Position numbers and translations under genes: made by a program. Shown here piece after piece: positions 54,826-62,604 of a DNA stretch of 64,000 nucleotides. The stretch's first letter is position 1. The number at the start of each line of letters is the position of its first letter. Source of the DNA: JBCBKP01 sp038521625 (lineage in GTDB: Bacteria > Planctomycetota > Phycisphaerae > Phycisphaerales > UBA1924); assembly GCA_038521625.1 (NCBI GenBank), contig JBCBKP010000001.1, positions 323,596 through 387,595 of the forward strand. The letters are read 5' to 3'. The notes beneath the pieces are model-generated. The model ran no database searches, was not told where the DNA came from, and was given only the letters and a program-made list of their open reading frames with translations.

Positions 54826-55335
54826 TCAGTCCTCGGGATCCTCCCGGGTCCGCTCGTGCTCGATGATCTGACGCGTCACGTCCTCGGCGATCGCGTTCGG
54901 GATCGGGAACGTCAGGCTGTAATGAGCGATCTTCCAGCGTGCAGCGTTCTTGTCCCACAGCAACACCCCCGTCCCCCGCGCCGTCCCGTACCGACGCTGT
55001 TCGAGCAGCTCGTCGAACCACGCGAACCGGGCGTCGTCGCCGAGCATCACGAACCGCTCCCGCGGCGTGTAGGTCCAGGCCTCGTCGCGATCGAAGTAGG
55101 GCTCCGACCAGTCTCGGAAATCCCGCTTCGTCCAACGCTCGCTCGCGTCTGTCCCGAGGAAAACCGCATCCGCGGTCATCGCGCCGAAGTATGCATCTTC
55201 GTCCGCGCGCGACGCGGCCAGATGCCACGCGTCGAGGGCGCCGTTCGCCTCCTCGATCGTGCCGGCCGTCCGACAGCCGCCGAGCAGCGGCAGGGCGACT
55301 CCGACGAGCAAGGCCGGGTTGGTGATCGATCTCAT
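54826..55335 (-). CDS. SnoaL-like (NTF2 fold) lipoprotein
   Basis: A 169-residue lipoprotein: signal with lipobox LPLLGGC (Cys22), then an NTF2-like cone domain (NGALDAWHLAASRADEDAYF, MTADAVFLGTDASERWTKRDFRDWSEPYF, FVMLGDDARFAWFDELLEQ, GTGVLLWDKNAARWKIAHYSLTFPIPN), as in DUF4440/SnoaL_3 proteins. Possible small-molecule binding or hydrolase role in the periplasm; unknown. ATG 55335 has no Shine-Dalgarno sequence but TATCCT six bases upstream. Confidence 0.85.
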   Translation of the reverse strand: MRSITNPALLVGVALPLLGGCRTAGTIEEANGALDAWHLAASRADEDAYFGAMTADAVFLGTDASERWTKRDFRDWSEPYFDRDEAWTYTPRERFVMLGDDARFAWFDELLEQRRYGTARGTGVLLWDKNAARWKIAHYSLTFPIPNAIAEDVTRQIIEHERTREDPED

Positions 55336-55341
55336 CACGCG

Positions 55342-55347
55342 AGGATA
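55342..55347 (-). promoter_or_regulatory. Putative -10 of the leaderless SnoaL-like gene
   Basis: TATCCT on the minus strand, six bases before ATG 55335. Confidence 0.5.
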
Positions 55348-55389
55348 CCGCTGAAACACACCAGCGGCCTGCGAGGAATCAACGCCGGA

Positions 55390-55735
55390 ATGCGAGATCA
55401 ACGCGTGCATGACCTGCGAGCATGGGCCGCCTGGGGCGTGCGCGCCGCCGGCATCGTGCTGCTCTGTCTCGGGGCGCACCACGTGCTCAAGCGACTCGTC
55501 TTCGGCCTCTCCACCGGGCAGTGGAGCACCGTCTTCCGCGCCTGGCTCCAGACCGGAGAATCCCACGGATTCTCGCTCGGCGTCGCGTACGCGATCATCG
55601 GGGCCCCGCTCGCGCTCTGGCCACGCCGCCTCGCCCGCTGGGTCATCGGCGCTCCAAGCTCCGGATGCGTCGACTGCGGCTACGCGATCGCGCTAAGACG
55701 ATCGCTGCCCGGAGTGCGGGCGAGGCCACCAGTAG
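55390..55735 (+). pseudogene. Membrane protein with zinc-ribbon tail, frameshifted near its end
   Basis: Frame 1 from ATG 55390 encodes two membrane helices (AAGIVLLCLGAHHVLKRLVF; FSLGVAYAIIGAPLALW) and then GCVDCGYAIAL, half a zinc ribbon, after which the frame turns into low-quality sequence. At 55696 a shift of one base leads into DDRCPECGRGHQ and a TAG stop at 55733-55735, which is exactly the second half of the CxxCG...CPxCGR ribbon common at the end of small Phycisphaerae membrane proteins. So about 114 residues are interrupted by one extra A in CTAAGAC. Could be a pseudogene, a sequencing error, or +1 frameshifting at CTA-AGA. Confidence 0.6.
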
Positions 55736-55753
55736 TCAATGACGAGATCGGTA

Positions 55754-56206
55754 TCAGCCGGCCTGCGCCGGTCGCATCGCTCGCGCCAGACGCTGCGCGC
55801 TCCGCGGCGAGATCGGGCTCGTGTACACCTGGCCCGGGTACTGCTGCTTCATCAACGCAAGGCAGATCGGGCACGCCAGCGAACGCACCGGCGCATCGCC
55901 CACACGCACGCTGTACGCCCGCTGGGCCGCGCCGGTCTGCACGCAGGTGCACGCGCCGCCGATCGCCGGCGCCCGGCACGCCTGCCCGCCCGGCATCGAG
56001 AAGCCCGCCGACGGCGGCATGGGCACCGGCCGGCGCGTCGGCTTCGCCCGCACAGGCTCCGCCGGCGGCGGCGTTTCTGGTTCGAAAATCGGTGTCCCCA
56101 CGAATCCCTCCGTCACCCCGAGGCCATCTGGCTCGGGCGAGCCCGGTCCATCGGCTCGATCCCGTTCCGGCCTGTGTTGTTCCGACAAGCGCGCAGCGGA
56201 TTCCAT
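55754..56206 (-). CDS. Hypothetical Cys-rich protein (150 aa)
   Basis: An N-terminal Pro/Glu-rich, probably disordered half (PETPPPAEPVRAKPTRRPVPMP) and a C-terminal half with six Cys, including ACTCVQTG and ACPICLALM, possibly a metal-binding or disulfide module. No family recognised. The forward frame overlapping it is the read-through of the frameshifted gene and is not believed. No good ribosome site; moderate support. Confidence 0.45.
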   Translation of the reverse strand: MESAARLSEQHRPERDRADGPGSPEPDGLGVTEGFVGTPIFEPETPPPAEPVRAKPTRRPVPMPPSAGFSMPGGQACRAPAIGGACTCVQTGAAQRAYSVRVGDAPVRSLACPICLALMKQQYPGQVYTSPISPRSAQRLARAMRPAQAG

Positions 56207-56266
56207 CTCTCCCCTCAGAGCGGTTCTTTGTGCTTCCCGTCGCGACTCGGACGCGATCCCGAGCGG

Positions 56267-56286
56267 TTATTCACAGTCTGTCCACA
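56267..56286 (+). promoter_or_regulatory. Two DnaA-box-like 9-mers
   Basis: TTATTCACA (56267-56275) is a perfect match to TTATNCACA; CTGTCCACA (56278-56286) matches 7 of 9 positions of TTATCCACA, same orientation, 11-base spacing. They lie 33 bases upstream of the M20 gene. Could be a DnaA-regulated promoter; nothing else points to an origin. Confidence 0.4.
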
Positions 56287-56307
56287 GGTCGCCGTGCCGC
56301 CCGCACC

Positions 56308-56313
56308 TACCTT
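56308..56313 (+). promoter_or_regulatory. Putative -10 of the leaderless M20 gene
   Basis: TACCTT, five bases before ATG 56319; no Shine-Dalgarno sequence. Confidence 0.45.
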
Positions 56314-56318
56314 CACAC

Positions 56319-57449
56319 ATGACTGTGCCTGCGACCGACCCGATCGGGCTGCGAAGAGCGCTCCATCGCCAGCCAGAGGTCTCCGGGGCCGAGCGGAAGA
56401 CCGCCGCGACCGTCGCCCGTTGGCTCGAACAACACGCGCGCCCGAGCAGGCTCCTCACCGGATTGGGTGGTCACGGCCTCGCGGCTCTCTTCGGCACCGC
56501 CCGGCCCGCCGTCCTGCTCAGGGCCGAGCTCGACGCCCTGCCGATCCAGGAAACCCCCGGCTCCGAACCGGCGTCCGAGCACGCCTCCCAGCACCCCGGT
56601 GTCATGCACGCCTGCGGCCACGACGGCCACGCCGCGATCCTGTGCGCCCTCGCCGCCCGACTCGCGGAGGACGCCCCGGTCGCGCTGCTTCTCCAGCCCG
56701 CCGAGGAGACCGGCGAGGGCGCCCGCGCCGTGCTCGCCGACCCCCGCTGGCCCGAGATCCGCCCGAGCCGATGGGCCTTCGCGCTGCACAACCTGCCGGG
56801 CCGCCCGCTCGGCGAGGTCTCGATCCGCCCCGGACCGGCGCTCTGCGGCTCGGTCGGGCTCCGACTCGATCTCGCCGGCCGGACCGCGCACGCGGCCCAC
56901 CCCGAGGACGGCGACTCGCCCGCGCGATCGATGGCCGAGCTCGTCCGCGCGCTGCCGCGCGACCCCGAACCGGGCGGACCCGTCGCGATGACGACGCTGA
57001 CACACGCGCGGCTCGGCGAGCCGACCTTCGGCGTCAGCCCCGGCGCGGCGGTGTTCCACGTGACGTGCCGCGCCGAGACCGAGCCGCTGCTGGATCAGGA
57101 GGTCGGGCGCGTCCGGGCGCTCGCCGATGACCACGGCGCCGAGATCACCGAGCACGAGCGTTTCGCCGCGACGATCAACGACGACGAGGCCGTCGAGATG
57201 ATCAAGAGCGCCGCGTCGTCGGCCGGTCTGCCCGTGCGCGACCTCGACGCGCCGATGCGATGGTCCGAGGACTTCGGCGCGATCCTCGACGATGTCCGGG
57301 CCCGCGGTGGCAGCGGTGGGGGCGGCGCCATGCTCATGCTGGGCTCGGGGGAGCACCAGCCGCCGCTGCACGATCCGAGTTTCGACTTCCCGGACGATCT
57401 GATCCGCCCGGCGGCGGGGCTTTGGCTTCGACTTCTTGACTCCGTTTGA
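56319..57449 (+). CDS. M20-family amidohydrolase/peptidase
   Basis: A 376-residue zinc hydrolase of the M20D (hippurate/IAA-amino-acid hydrolase) kind. Metal and catalytic motifs: LRAELDALPIQE (catalytic Asp region), MHACGHDGHAAI, LLQPAEETGEGA, FALHNLPGRPLG, and the late HDPSFDFPDDLI with the last metal ligand His. A lid or dimerisation domain lies between (about 175-285). It cleaves acyl groups from amino acids; exact substrate unknown. Apparently leaderless. The last 116 bases overlap the end of the convergent KAP ATPase gene. Confidence 0.93.
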   Translation: MTVPATDPIGLRRALHRQPEVSGAERKTAATVARWLEQHARPSRLLTGLGGHGLAALFGTARPAVLLRAELDALPIQETPGSEPASEHASQHPGVMHACGHDGHAAILCALAARLAEDAPVALLLQPAEETGEGARAVLADPRWPEIRPSRWAFALHNLPGRPLGEVSIRPGPALCGSVGLRLDLAGRTAHAAHPEDGDSPARSMAELVRALPRDPEPGGPVAMTTLTHARLGEPTFGVSPGAAVFHVTCRAETEPLLDQEVGRVRALADDHGAEITEHERFAATINDDEAVEMIKSAASSAGLPVRDLDAPMRWSEDFGAILDDVRARGGSGGGGAMLMLGSGEHQPPLHDPSFDFPDDLIRPAAGLWLRLLDSV

Positions 57450-60099
57450 GCGTCGCGCAGAGCGTCAACTGACGCACGACGTCGCGGACGCTGTCCTCGG
57501 TGTCGCGCTCGCGGCCGGTCGCCAGCGCCAGGGCGAGCCGCGCGCGGTCGTACCCGGTGATCTCGAGCTTCGCGAGAATCAGCCGGGCGAGTTGATACCG
57601 CGCGATGAGCCCGCGCACCGATCTCGGGCCCGGCCGGTAGGGCACCGCGGAGAGCCGGCGCGACGCCGCGTTGATCGCGTCGGCGTCCGCCCGCGTCAGG
57701 ATCGTCTCCGGCGCGGGCTCGTCGGCGCCGCCCTCGCCGCCCTCGGCGCGGGCATCCGGCTCATCGGGCCGCGCGGCTCTGGCCTCCCGCGCGGACCGGT
57801 CGTCCTCCAGGTCGTCCTTCGCCACCGGGGGCATCGGCGGATCGTCCGATCCCTCGAGCCAATCGGTGGGCTGATCGTCGTCCGCGCTTGTCTCGGGCGG
57901 GGGTGAGGATTCAGGCTCGCGCACGATCGATCCCGTCAACGCCTCCGCGACCTCGCCGAGCTCGTCCTCGCCGAGCTCGGGCAGGCGCAGGTGCGCGATG
58001 AAGTACTTCTCGATGTTCTCGTCCACCAGCGCCCGCTCGCGGTGCGGTCGGTCCTCGAGCCGGGACTCGTACTTCTTCTTGAGCGCGTGCTCGAGCGCCT
58101 CTTCGTCCACGAGCATCACGACACGCAGACGCTCGCGCACCGCGTCGTCCTCGAGCAGCACCCGCAGCGACTCGATCACCTCGAGCATCGCGCTGTCCGG
58201 GCAGCGATCGAGGTCGTCGACGACCAGCAGCACCGCCCTCGGCCCGCGCGCGAAGTAGACCATCCAGGCGATCAGCACCGCCGCGAGCCCGAGCAGAACG
58301 AGCATCGGCGTCAGCGCCGCCCAAGGCCCACCGAACCACAGCGCACGCGAGCCGAAGTAGGCGGCCGTCGTGCCGGCCGCGATCGCGAAGACGCCGAGCG
58401 CCGCCGTCGCCTTCCAGCACCACGCCAGGCTCGGCTCCCCGAGCACGCGCGGCCTCGCGTCGCCACGCGGCCAGGCCGGCGCGGGCATCCAGCCGAGCAG
58501 CAGCGCTGTCAGGTCCCGCCCGACCACCGCCTGCAGCCCGAGCTTGTCGTCGTGCTTGGCGAGCTTCAGATACCGCGTCTTGAGCGAACGCACCGCGGCG
58601 TCGAGCCAGCCGCTGAACCGGACCAACGCCCCGACAGCGCCGACACCGAGCACGACCGTCGCGATCTCGCCGGTCGTCCGCGTCAGCGCATCGCCGAGCG
58701 CGATCCACGCCGCGAGCAGCACGACCACGAGCGTCAGCGCCGCGACCGGCCACACCCCGTGCCGGATCGCGCCCGCCCGCGCCACCCGCGTCATCCCGAG
58801 CAGCCACCACCTGCCCTTCGCCGCACGCGCGATCTCCTCGTAGAGATGCACCCAGAGCTGCGGCGTCGACGGGTACTTCCAGGCACTAAAGAACAGCGTC
58901 TCGTACCGGTGGCGACTCAGCCGCTCGCGGACGAGCTCCATCAGATAGGTCTTGCCCCGACCCCAGTGCCCAAAGAGGCCGAAGCAGAGCTCGTCCTCGG
59001 CCGATCGGATGTAGTCGGTCAGGGCGTCCGCGTACTTCTCCACATCGATCGCGGCTTCTTCCTCGGTCGAACGCGTGCGGAAGGCCGTGGCGAACACACG
59101 CGCCGGCTCCGGGTCCGCCGGCTCGGGAAACCGCCGTCGGATCCAGTCGGTGATCAGCCGGACCAGGTGGCCGTCATCCTCGTACTCCGCGAACCCGGCA
59201 GATCCCGCGATCTCCGCGAATCCGGACAGATCCGAACCCTGATGGAGTATCAGGACCGGCAGCCCGAGCTCGATGACCCGATCGATCTCCTCCGACTGAA
59301 CGAGGTCGACCTTCCGGCCCTCAGGAAGCACGAAGATCGCGCCGTCGAGTCCCGGGTCACCCGCGAACTCCCCCAAGAGGGCCAGGTAGCTATTGAGCTC
59401 AAACGGCTCGGAACCGAGGATCTCCGCCTGATAGACAACGCGGACGCCGAGTTCGCTCATCCCCGGCCGCGTCAGCTCCGCGAGCTCGTCACTCCGCCAC
59501 ACGGGGGCGCTGAAGAAGATCGCCGGGCCCGTCGCATGGCTGGTCTGTTCTGTTGCCGCCGGGCGTCGATCGGTGGGCCGATCCGATTCCGATGCCGAGA
59601 CGCTCTGGCTCTCTTCATCGCCGGCGCGACCCGAATCGGGCGCGGATTCCTCTTGTCTTACTTCGGATGCCGTTGCCTCGACCTCGTTCAGCGCGCGCCG
59701 CGCCCACTCGGCCGCCAACGGACCGATCTCCGCCTCGGACTTGTATCGCTGAAACCGCGCCGGCCGATCCGTCGGTTTCCCGTCCGCGAACAGAATCAGG
59801 ACGGGCGTGCCGATCTCCTCGAAACGCTCCAGCTCGAGCCCGAGGACCCCGCTCGCGTCGAGCTCGGGCACGACAAGGATCGCCGCGCCGATCCGCCCCC
59901 CGGTCGTCGCTTCTTCCAGGACATCGATCCAGGCATCGATGGATACTCCGAGAGCGACGGCCGAGAGCTCCTCGTAGGTCAGCGAAGCGATGCCCGCCGC
60001 GCCGAGGGCGTCGCGCACGCGCGGCACGACGCGAGAGAAATGGTCGACCGGCACACGCGGTGCCCCGATGAAGACCGCACGCTCGGGTCCCGCCGCCAT
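57334..60099 (-). CDS. KAP-family P-loop ATPase with two N-terminal Rossmann-like domains
   Basis: A 921-residue protein. Residues 7-125 and 193-325 are two related alpha/beta domains: VFIGAPRVPV and IFFSAPVWRS open them, and LELERFEEIGTPVLILF matches SEEIDRVIELGLPVLILH, a layout like nucleoside-deoxyribosyltransferase/TIR-like folds. The KAP NTPase follows: Walker A GHWGRGKT (377-384), two pairs of membrane helices (450-495 and 565-615) in the typical KAP insert position, and Walker B LLVVDDLDRC (624-633). The C-terminal 250 residues are charged. KAP ATPases include phage-exclusion proteins such as PifA. It begins 3 bases after rmuC; its last 116 bases are antisense to the M20 gene. Confidence 0.85.
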   Translation of the reverse strand: MAAGPERAVFIGAPRVPVDHFSRVVPRVRDALGAAGIASLTYEELSAVALGVSIDAWIDVLEEATTGGRIGAAILVVPELDASGVLGLELERFEEIGTPVLILFADGKPTDRPARFQRYKSEAEIGPLAAEWARRALNEVEATASEVRQEESAPDSGRAGDEESQSVSASESDRPTDRRPAATEQTSHATGPAIFFSAPVWRSDELAELTRPGMSELGVRVVYQAEILGSEPFELNSYLALLGEFAGDPGLDGAIFVLPEGRKVDLVQSEEIDRVIELGLPVLILHQGSDLSGFAEIAGSAGFAEYEDDGHLVRLITDWIRRRFPEPADPEPARVFATAFRTRSTEEEAAIDVEKYADALTDYIRSAEDELCFGLFGHWGRGKTYLMELVRERLSRHRYETLFFSAWKYPSTPQLWVHLYEEIARAAKGRWWLLGMTRVARAGAIRHGVWPVAALTLVVVLLAAWIALGDALTRTTGEIATVVLGVGAVGALVRFSGWLDAAVRSLKTRYLKLAKHDDKLGLQAVVGRDLTALLLGWMPAPAWPRGDARPRVLGEPSLAWCWKATAALGVFAIAAGTTAAYFGSRALWFGGPWAALTPMLVLLGLAAVLIAWMVYFARGPRAVLLVVDDLDRCPDSAMLEVIESLRVLLEDDAVRERLRVVMLVDEEALEHALKKKYESRLEDRPHRERALVDENIEKYFIAHLRLPELGEDELGEVAEALTGSIVREPESSPPPETSADDDQPTDWLEGSDDPPMPPVAKDDLEDDRSAREARAARPDEPDARAEGGEGGADEPAPETILTRADADAINAASRRLSAVPYRPGPRSVRGLIARYQLARLILAKLEITGYDRARLALALATGRERDTEDSVRDVVRQLTLCATLKRSQEVEAKAPPPGGSDRPGSRNSDRAAAAGAPPSPA

Positions 60100-60102
60100 C
60101 GC

Positions 60103-61446
60103 CTACCCCTGCCCCGGCAGCAAACCCTGAACCCCCGTCCTCGGAAGCGTCGAAGCCGGCTTCGGTTCCACGATCTCTTTCCCGCTCCCCGCCCCCGAGT
60201 CCTCGATCTTCCGCATCGTCGGCACCAGCCGCGTCTCCACCGAGCCCACCGCGTCGTTGTACTTCTTCACCGCGCGCTCCAGCGCCGTGCCCGTCTCCCC
60301 CAGGTGCTTCAGGAAAACGCCCGCACGCTCGTGAAGCTCACGGCACAGCGTCCGAAGCTCCTGCGCCTGCGCCGCCAGCCGCTGCTCGCCCCAGCCGACG
60401 TGCACCGCGCGCAGCAGCCCGATCAACGTCGACGGGCTCGCCAGGATCACGTTCTGCTGCGCCGCCTTCTCGAGCAGATCGCCCTGCCGCGCGAGCGCCG
60501 CGTCGAGGAAGTGATCGCCCGGCACGAACATCACCACGAACTCCGGGCTCTGCTCCAGCGCGTCCCAGTACTTCTTCGACGACAGCGAACGCACCTGCTG
60601 CGCCACGTCCTGCGCGAACTTCCCGAGCAGCTCCTCACGGTCCGCCTCGCTCGAGGCCTCCGCCGCGCGCACGTACGCGTCGATGTTGCACTTCGCATCG
60701 ACCGCCACCACACGCTCGTTCGGCAGCCGCACGACCATGTCCGGACGCAGCAGCGCCCCCGCGTCGTCCCGCGAGCTCGTCTGCTCGGTGAAATCGCAGT
60801 ACGCGCTCATCCCCGCCAGCTCGGCGACCCGACGCAGCTGGATCTCGCCGTACCGCCCGCGGACCTCCGGCCGCGAGAGCGCCCGCACCAGCTTGCCCGT
60901 CTCCTGTCGCAGCTCGCTGTGCGCCTTCGCCGCGTTGTCGATCCGCTCGTTCAGCGCGACGAGCTGCTGCGCGGTCTTCGCCAGCGACTCGTCGATCGGC
61001 TTCACCTTCCGCTCGGCCGCTTCCAGCCGCTCGGTCATCTCCTTCTGCGAGAGCTCACGCTCCGCCCCGAGCACCTGCCTGGCCATCTCCACCAGCCGCT
61101 TGTGCCCCTCCGAGACCGACGCCCGCGCGATCTTCGCGAACTCCTCGTCCAGCCTCGAACGCTCGGCCTTCAGCGCCTCCTCGCGCTCGCCGATCCGCGC
61201 CAGCCCGATCCGCGCCATCTCCAGCTCCGACTCGAGCTCCGACAGCCGCGACCGCCGCTCGTCGTCCGCCGCCCGCAGCAACCCCGCGGCCTCGCCCGCC
61301 GCCCGGGCCTCCGCCTCGGCCGTCGCCGCGCGGGTCTCGGCCTCCGAGCGCCGGGCCGACTCGCCCTGCCTCTGCGCGAACAGCCAGAACACCAGGCCCA
61401 GCGCCGCAAGCAGCGCCAGACCCATCACGACCAAAGCGATCTCCAT
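60103..61446 (-). CDS. rmuC: DNA recombination protein RmuC
   Basis: A 447-residue protein: N-terminal membrane helix (residues 3-22), coiled coil to about 190, and the RmuC nuclease-like domain of the PD-(D/E)xK kind (GRYGEIQLRRVAELAGM, RPDMVVRLPNERVVAVDAKCNIDAY, EFVVMFVPGDHFLDAAL, NVILASPSTLIGLLRAV). RmuC limits recombination between short inverted repeats in E. coli and is often found in defence contexts. ATG 61446 has TAGAGT six bases upstream and no Shine-Dalgarno sequence. The KAP ATPase gene follows after 3 bases (TAGGCGATG). Confidence 0.95.
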   Translation of the reverse strand: MEIALVVMGLALLAALGLVFWLFAQRQGESARRSEAETRAATAEAEARAAGEAAGLLRAADDERRSRLSELESELEMARIGLARIGEREEALKAERSRLDEEFAKIARASVSEGHKRLVEMARQVLGAERELSQKEMTERLEAAERKVKPIDESLAKTAQQLVALNERIDNAAKAHSELRQETGKLVRALSRPEVRGRYGEIQLRRVAELAGMSAYCDFTEQTSSRDDAGALLRPDMVVRLPNERVVAVDAKCNIDAYVRAAEASSEADREELLGKFAQDVAQQVRSLSSKKYWDALEQSPEFVVMFVPGDHFLDAALARQGDLLEKAAQQNVILASPSTLIGLLRAVHVGWGEQRLAAQAQELRTLCRELHERAGVFLKHLGETGTALERAVKKYNDAVGSVETRLVPTMRKIEDSGAGSGKEIVEPKPASTLPRTGVQGLLPGQG

Positions 61447-61452
61447 CCCGGC

Positions 61453-61458
61453 ACTCTA
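61453..61458 (-). promoter_or_regulatory. Putative -10 of the leaderless rmuC gene
   Basis: TAGAGT on the minus strand, six bases before ATG 61446; would drive the rmuC-KAP operon. Confidence 0.5.
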
Positions 61459-61505
61459 CCGAGCGCGGGCCCCACCAACCATCACCCAAAACTGTGGCCC
61501 GAGAC

Positions 61506-61536
61506 GAATGCCGGATGCCGAACGACGGATGCCGAG
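61506..61536. repeat. Short GGATGCCGAACGAC repeat block
   Basis: Units AATGCCGG, ATGCCGAACGACGG, ATGCCGAG in the gap upstream of rmuC, of the degenerate heptamer-like style seen elsewhere in this window. Confidence 0.6.
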
Positions 61537-61744
61537 CCGCCACTGCCATTCTGACACCGACGGCCGCCCACGCGACCCGCGTGGCAGCAGCGGGGGCCCC
61601 GATCGGGCGCGCGGCCCCGCGCACGAGCGCCCCCAGGACCGGCACCGGCTTTGCCTTGGCTCTCTCGGAATGGTCCCGGTCCGCTTCCATCCAGGCGAAG
61701 AGCCCACCGCCGACAACCCTCCCCAGGAGGGCGGCCGCCTCAAC

Positions 61745-62188
61745 ATGCTCCTCTCTTATGGCGGCTGGGAGCCCGAGCCCTGGGTCGATCGCCTCCCCCG
61801 CCTGCTCGAGCCCATGGGCATCACCTCCCACCGGGCCCGCTCCGGCCGCGAGGCCTCCGAGGTCATCCGCGCCACCCCCATCCACGTCGCGATCGTCGAC
61901 CTCGGCCTGCCGCTCGACGCCAGCGAGAGCGACGTCCGACGCGCCGCCTTCGCCGAGGGCGGCATCCACCTGCTCAGCCTGCTCCAACGCATGGGGACCA
62001 CACCCCCGACCGTCGTCGTCAAGCGGGGCAAGACCACCCGCGACGACCAGCGCGAGCTCAGCGCGGCACTCCGCGCCGGCGCGTTCGCCGTCGTCGATCG
62101 ACCGAGAGAGAGCCGGGACGTCGAGCTTGTCCTCGAGGTGCTCCGGCGCCTCGTCACGAAGCACTACGAGGGACGCTGGCCCGCATAG
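61745..62188 (+). CDS. Receiver-like (CheY-fold) protein
   Basis: A 147-residue single-domain protein resembling a response-regulator receiver: MGITSHRARSGREASEVIRA (beta-alpha 1-2), VAIVDLGLP with a probable phospho-acceptor Asp, PTVVVKRG for strand 4 and GAFAVVDRP for strand 5 with the switch region. The loop after the Asp is longer than usual (LDASESDVRRAAFAEGGIH). No output domain and no kinase nearby. ATG 61745 has AGGAGG about 14 bases upstream; ATG 61670 would add 25 residues. It lies 78 bases upstream of groES on the same strand. Confidence 0.7.
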   Translation: MLLSYGGWEPEPWVDRLPRLLEPMGITSHRARSGREASEVIRATPIHVAIVDLGLPLDASESDVRRAAFAEGGIHLLSLLQRMGTTPPTVVVKRGKTTRDDQRELSAALRAGAFAVVDRPRESRDVELVLEVLRRLVTKHYEGRWPA

Positions 62189-62266
62189 GGCCGCCGTGAT
62201 CAGACCGAAGTTTCGCACCACCACGCCGCGACCGACAGCGGCTTGATTAGAAAGGACCGACAGACG

Positions 62267-62584
62267 ATGGCGACCAAGACCAAGAAGGCCTCCACCACCG
62301 TCCGCCCCCTCCACGACAAGATCATCGTCCGCCGCGACGAGGCCGAGACCCAGACCGAGAGCGGCCTCTACCTCCCCGAGGGCTCCAAAGAGCGCCCCAA
62401 GACCGGCACCATCGAGTCCGTCGGCGACGGCAAGCTCAACACCGAGACCGGCGAGCGCACCCCGCTCACCGTCCAGCCCGGCGACCGCGTCATCTTCTCC
62501 AGCTACGCCGGCACCGAGATCAAGCTCGGCCCCGACGAGCTCCTCATCATGTCCGAGGACGACGTCCTGGCCGTCGTCGACTGA
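62267..62584 (+). CDS. groES: Co-chaperonin GroES
   Basis: The 10-kDa lid of the GroEL folding chamber; 105 residues with an N-terminal extension of about 10. Conserved: VRPLHDKIIVRRDEAETQTE with the mobile loop SGLYLPEGSKERPKTGTI, VQPGDRVIFSSYAGTEI, and LLIMSEDDVLAVV. AAAGGA 10 bases before ATG 62267. No CIRCE operator (TTAGCACTC-N9-GAGTGCTAA) is visible upstream. Two unrelated genes separate it from groEL. Confidence 0.97.
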   Translation: MATKTKKASTTVRPLHDKIIVRRDEAETQTESGLYLPEGSKERPKTGTIESVGDGKLNTETGERTPLTVQPGDRVIFSSYAGTEIKLGPDELLIMSEDDVLAVVD

Positions 62585-62604
62585 GACGCAGCCGGAAGGC
62601 GTTG

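Noticed and set aside
56250..56320. A replication origin, from the DnaA-box-like pair
   Set aside because: Only two boxes, no AT-rich unwinding stretch and no dnaA, dnaN, gyr or parAB genes nearby.
57991..61554. A 1187-residue open frame on the plus strand across the KAP and rmuC genes
   Set aside because: Antisense shadow with extreme Arg/Pro/His content; the minus-strand genes have recognisable domains throughout.
62189..62266. A CIRCE heat-shock operator before groES
   Set aside because: No TTAGCACTC or GAGTGCTAA half-site was found in this interval or in the groEL leader.
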